DNA of 8,029 bases, taken from an uncultured Clostridia bacterium (GTDB lineage Bacteria > Bacillota > Clostridia > Christensenellales > UBA1242). Position numbers and translations under genes: made by a program. The notes beneath the pieces are model-generated. The model ran no database searches, was not told the origin of the DNA, and worked only from the letters and a program-made list of their open reading frames with translations. Position 1 is the first letter of the stretch; every line of letters starts with the position of its first letter. Shown piece by piece: positions 7,222 to 8,029 of the stretch. The stretch spans positions 1-8,029 of the forward strand of contig CAMUJQ010000047.1 of NCBI GenBank assembly GCA_947089305.1. Reading direction: 5' to 3'.

Positions 7222-7249
7222 ATTATATCATATTAGAATATATGTTCAA
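7222..7249 (-). promoter_or_regulatory. Extended -10 promoter of the HD-domain gene
   Basis: On the minus strand TTGAAC (7249-7244) is followed after 16 bases by a perfect TATAAT (7227-7222). The -10 element is preceded by TGA, which fits the TGn extension that compensates for a weaker -35. The predicted start is near 7215, only about 12 bases from the ATG. Confidence 0.6.
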
Positions 7250-7270
7250 AACAAAAAAAATAGGAAATCT

Positions 7271-7278
7271 GCATATGC
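7271..7278. promoter_or_regulatory. Palindrome in the divergent promoter region, candidate operator
   Basis: GCATATGC is a perfect 8-bp palindrome lying between the two outward-facing -35 elements (7244-7249 and 7287-7292). An overlapping inverted pair, AAATAG at 7258-7263 and CTATTT at 7278-7283, also falls there. The position would suit a regulator acting on both genes. No known operator is matched, and such short palindromes arise by chance in AT-rich DNA. Confidence 0.2.
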
Positions 7279-7286
7279 TATTTACT

Positions 7287-7315
7287 TTGAAATATTTTAA
7301 AATTCATGCTATAAT
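7287..7315 (+). promoter_or_regulatory. Promoter of dfx with extended -10
   Basis: TTGAAA (7287-7292), a 17-base spacer and a perfect TATAAT (7310-7315) preceded by TGC form a strong sigma-A-like promoter. Transcription should start near 7322, giving a leader of about 18 bases before the dfx ATG at 7340. Confidence 0.7.
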
Positions 7316-7327
7316 TAACTTATTACA

Positions 7328-7334
7328 AAAGGAG
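7328..7334 (+). promoter_or_regulatory. Ribosome binding site of dfx
   Basis: AAAGGAG ends 5 bases before the ATG at 7340. It fixes the start, and the resulting N-terminus puts the first Cys pair at residues 9 and 12, as usual for desulfoferrodoxins. Confidence 0.8.
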
Positions 7335-7339
7335 AAAAT

Positions 7340-7723
7340 ATGAAAAAATTAAAATTTTTTAAATGTGCGCACTGCGGAAATGTTGTTGCAAAACTAGTTG
7401 ATAAGAATGTTCCAGTATTCTGCTGTGGAGAAAAAATGGAAGAATTGGTTGCTAACACTATTGAAGCGTCTGTTGAAAAACATTTGCCAATTATTAATAT
7501 AAAAAAAGACTTTGTTAATATCAAGGTTGGAAGTGTAGAACATCCAATGGAAACATCTCACTTTATTAACTTTATTGCAATTGAAACTGAAACAGGCTAC
7601 ACTGTTATTTCGCTTTCACCAAACGATAAGCCAGAAGCAACAGTTTACGTAGGTACAAATAAGCCTATTGCTGTGTATGAATATTGCAATTTACATGGAC
7701 TATGGAAAACAGAAATTAAATAA
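7340..7723 (+). CDS. dfx: Desulfoferrodoxin (two-iron superoxide reductase)
   Basis: This 127-residue protein has the usual length of a 2Fe-SOR. It reduces superoxide to hydrogen peroxide in the cytoplasm without releasing oxygen, taking electrons from rubredoxin or a similar donor; it is typical of anaerobes. The N-terminal desulforedoxin domain (residues about 5-36) has Cys9, Cys12, Cys28 and Cys29 (KCAHC, FCCG), all four ligands of the Fe(Cys)4 centre I. The C-terminal domain has every centre II ligand: His48, His68, His74 and His119, with Cys116 as the axial thiolate (YCNLHGLW). The conserved Glu46-Lys47 beside His48 (EKHLP) lines the active site in characterised enzymes. Nothing is missing, so it should be active. 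It stands alone on its strand with its own promoter; no rubredoxin or rubrerythrin gene is visible here. Confidence 0.95.
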   Translation: MKKLKFFKCAHCGNVVAKLVDKNVPVFCCGEKMEELVANTIEASVEKHLPIINIKKDFVNIKVGSVEHPMETSHFINFIAIETETGYTVISLSPNDKPEATVYVGTNKPIAVYEYCNLHGLWKTEIK

Positions 7724-7842
7724 GCTATTAAGGTTTTTTTGAAATTAAAATTATTTTAAATAAAAAATTTACATAAAAAATAAAGTAAAATATTTTATTA
7801 ACTTTTTATAATAAAATGCTAGTTTAGCTAAAATAATTTTTT

Positions 7843-7876
7843 AAAAGCAAATTTATAAAAATGCTTGCTTTTTTTT
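7843..7876 (+). terminator. Candidate rho-independent terminator downstream of dfx
   Basis: AAAAGCAA (7843-7850) pairs with TTGCTTTT (7865-7872). The loop can extend the stem by ATTT/AAAT with a two-base bulge, and a run of eight T covers 7869-7876. Only two G-C pairs support the main stem, and it lies 120 bases past the dfx stop, so the call is moderate. Confidence 0.45.
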
Positions 7877-7893
7877 AATATTTCTTTTATAAT
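7865..7893 (+). promoter_or_regulatory. Possible promoter for the tRNA-Ser gene
   Basis: TTGCTT (7865-7870), a 17-base spacer and a perfect TATAAT (7888-7893) could start transcription near 7900, about 75 bases before the mature tRNA 5' end. The -35 overlaps the terminator stem and matches only half the consensus, so this is tentative. No better -35/-10 pair was found between here and the tRNA. Confidence 0.35.
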
Positions 7894-7974
7894 AACATTA
7901 CGCTTAAATTTTTGATAATGCGTTATAGAAGTAAGCATCAAGAAAAACATATCTTATTAAGTGTATTTAATTTT

Positions 7975-8029
7975 GGAGGAATGGCAGAGCGGTCTAATGC
8001 GGCAGTCTTGAAAACTGTTGATGTGAGAG
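7975..8029 (+). tRNA. tRNA-Ser (anticodon UGA), 5' part, truncated by the window end
   Basis: The 55 visible bases fold as the 5' half of a class II tRNA. The acceptor strand is GGAGGAA (7975-7981), followed by TG. The D stem pairs GCA with TGC around a loop containing GCGGTC. The anticodon stem is GCAGT (8002-8006) with ACTGT (8014-8018). The loop CTTGAAA places anticodon TGA at 8009-8011, which reads UCA (and other UCN) serine codons. The long variable arm typical of tRNA-Ser begins after 8018 and is cut off at the window end. The T arm, acceptor 3' strand and any CCA are not visible. Confidence 0.93.

Larger units (their letters stand above)
7724..7974. other. AT-rich intergenic region between dfx and tRNA-Ser
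   Basis: These 251 bases hold no credible gene on either strand. They contain several A/T inverted repeats. The longest perfect one is ATTTTATTA at 7792-7800 with TAATAAAAT at 7809-7817, an AT-only stem too weak to call a terminator. A short GCTA-GTT-TAGC hairpin lies at 7818-7828. A better terminator candidate and a possible tRNA promoter are listed separately. Confidence 0.6.

Noticed and set aside
7305..7330. A PerR-type operator over the dfx -10 region (TATAATTAACTTATTA)
   Set aside because: It resembles the TTATAATnATTATAA box only because of the TATAAT element; the second half does not match well enough.
7315..7524. A 69-codon frame on the minus strand over dfx
   Set aside because: It is antisense to a superoxide reductase with every iron ligand intact, and it has no ribosome binding site or recognisable product.
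7792..7817. A 9-bp perfect inverted repeat downstream of dfx as a terminator
   Set aside because: The stem is entirely A-T with no U tract directly after it, and such stems are expected by chance in this AT-rich spacer.
1..8029. CRISPR arrays, insertion sequences or phage attachment sites
   Set aside because: No spaced direct repeats, transposase frames or terminal inverted repeats were seen. The tRNA gene at the right edge could in principle host an integration site, but its 3' end is outside the window.

Overview
This is a very AT-rich window (roughly 30% GC by eye). Its genes have strong AGGAG-type ribosome binding sites, sigma-A-like promoters, TAA stop codons and Gram-positive signal peptides. 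A two-iron superoxide reductase (desulfoferrodoxin) points to an anaerobe. Together with surface proteins built from Ig-like domains and InlB/Listeria-Bacteroides repeats, this suggests an uncultured, low-GC, gut-type Bacillota (Firmicutes) bacterium. That placement is inference; no marker gene fixes the species. TGG is used for Trp and no in-frame TGA occurs in the genes, so the standard code fits.

Left part (1-6487, minus strand): a three-gene surface-protein operon with a near-consensus promoter at 6459-6487. Transcription runs right to left. The first gene encodes a 754-residue membrane-anchored protein with three tandem Big_3-like repeats, a Listeria-Bacteroides repeat and a C-terminal beta-rich domain. 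Thirteen bases later comes a 1318-residue secreted protein: a stalk of about nine Ig-like domains, an InlB B-repeat and a C-terminal Hint (hedgehog/intein-type) autoprocessing module. Its stop codon overlaps the start of a third gene (TAATG) whose product also has a signal peptide; that gene runs off the left edge. The tight spacing suggests the three exported proteins are made together and may form one surface assembly. The Hint module, with its Cys and His residues but no terminal Asn, is the most unusual element.

Right part (6613-7723): two divergent genes share a 136-bp intergenic region. Leftward is a 196-residue HD-domain phosphohydrolase of the YfbR (5'-deoxynucleotidase) type. Rightward is dfx, a complete two-iron superoxide reductase. 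Each has its own extended -10 promoter, and a small palindrome lies between them.

Right edge (7724-8029): a 251-bp AT-rich noncoding stretch with hairpins, one a plausible terminator for dfx, leads into a tRNA-Ser(UGA) gene cut off by the window end in its long variable arm.
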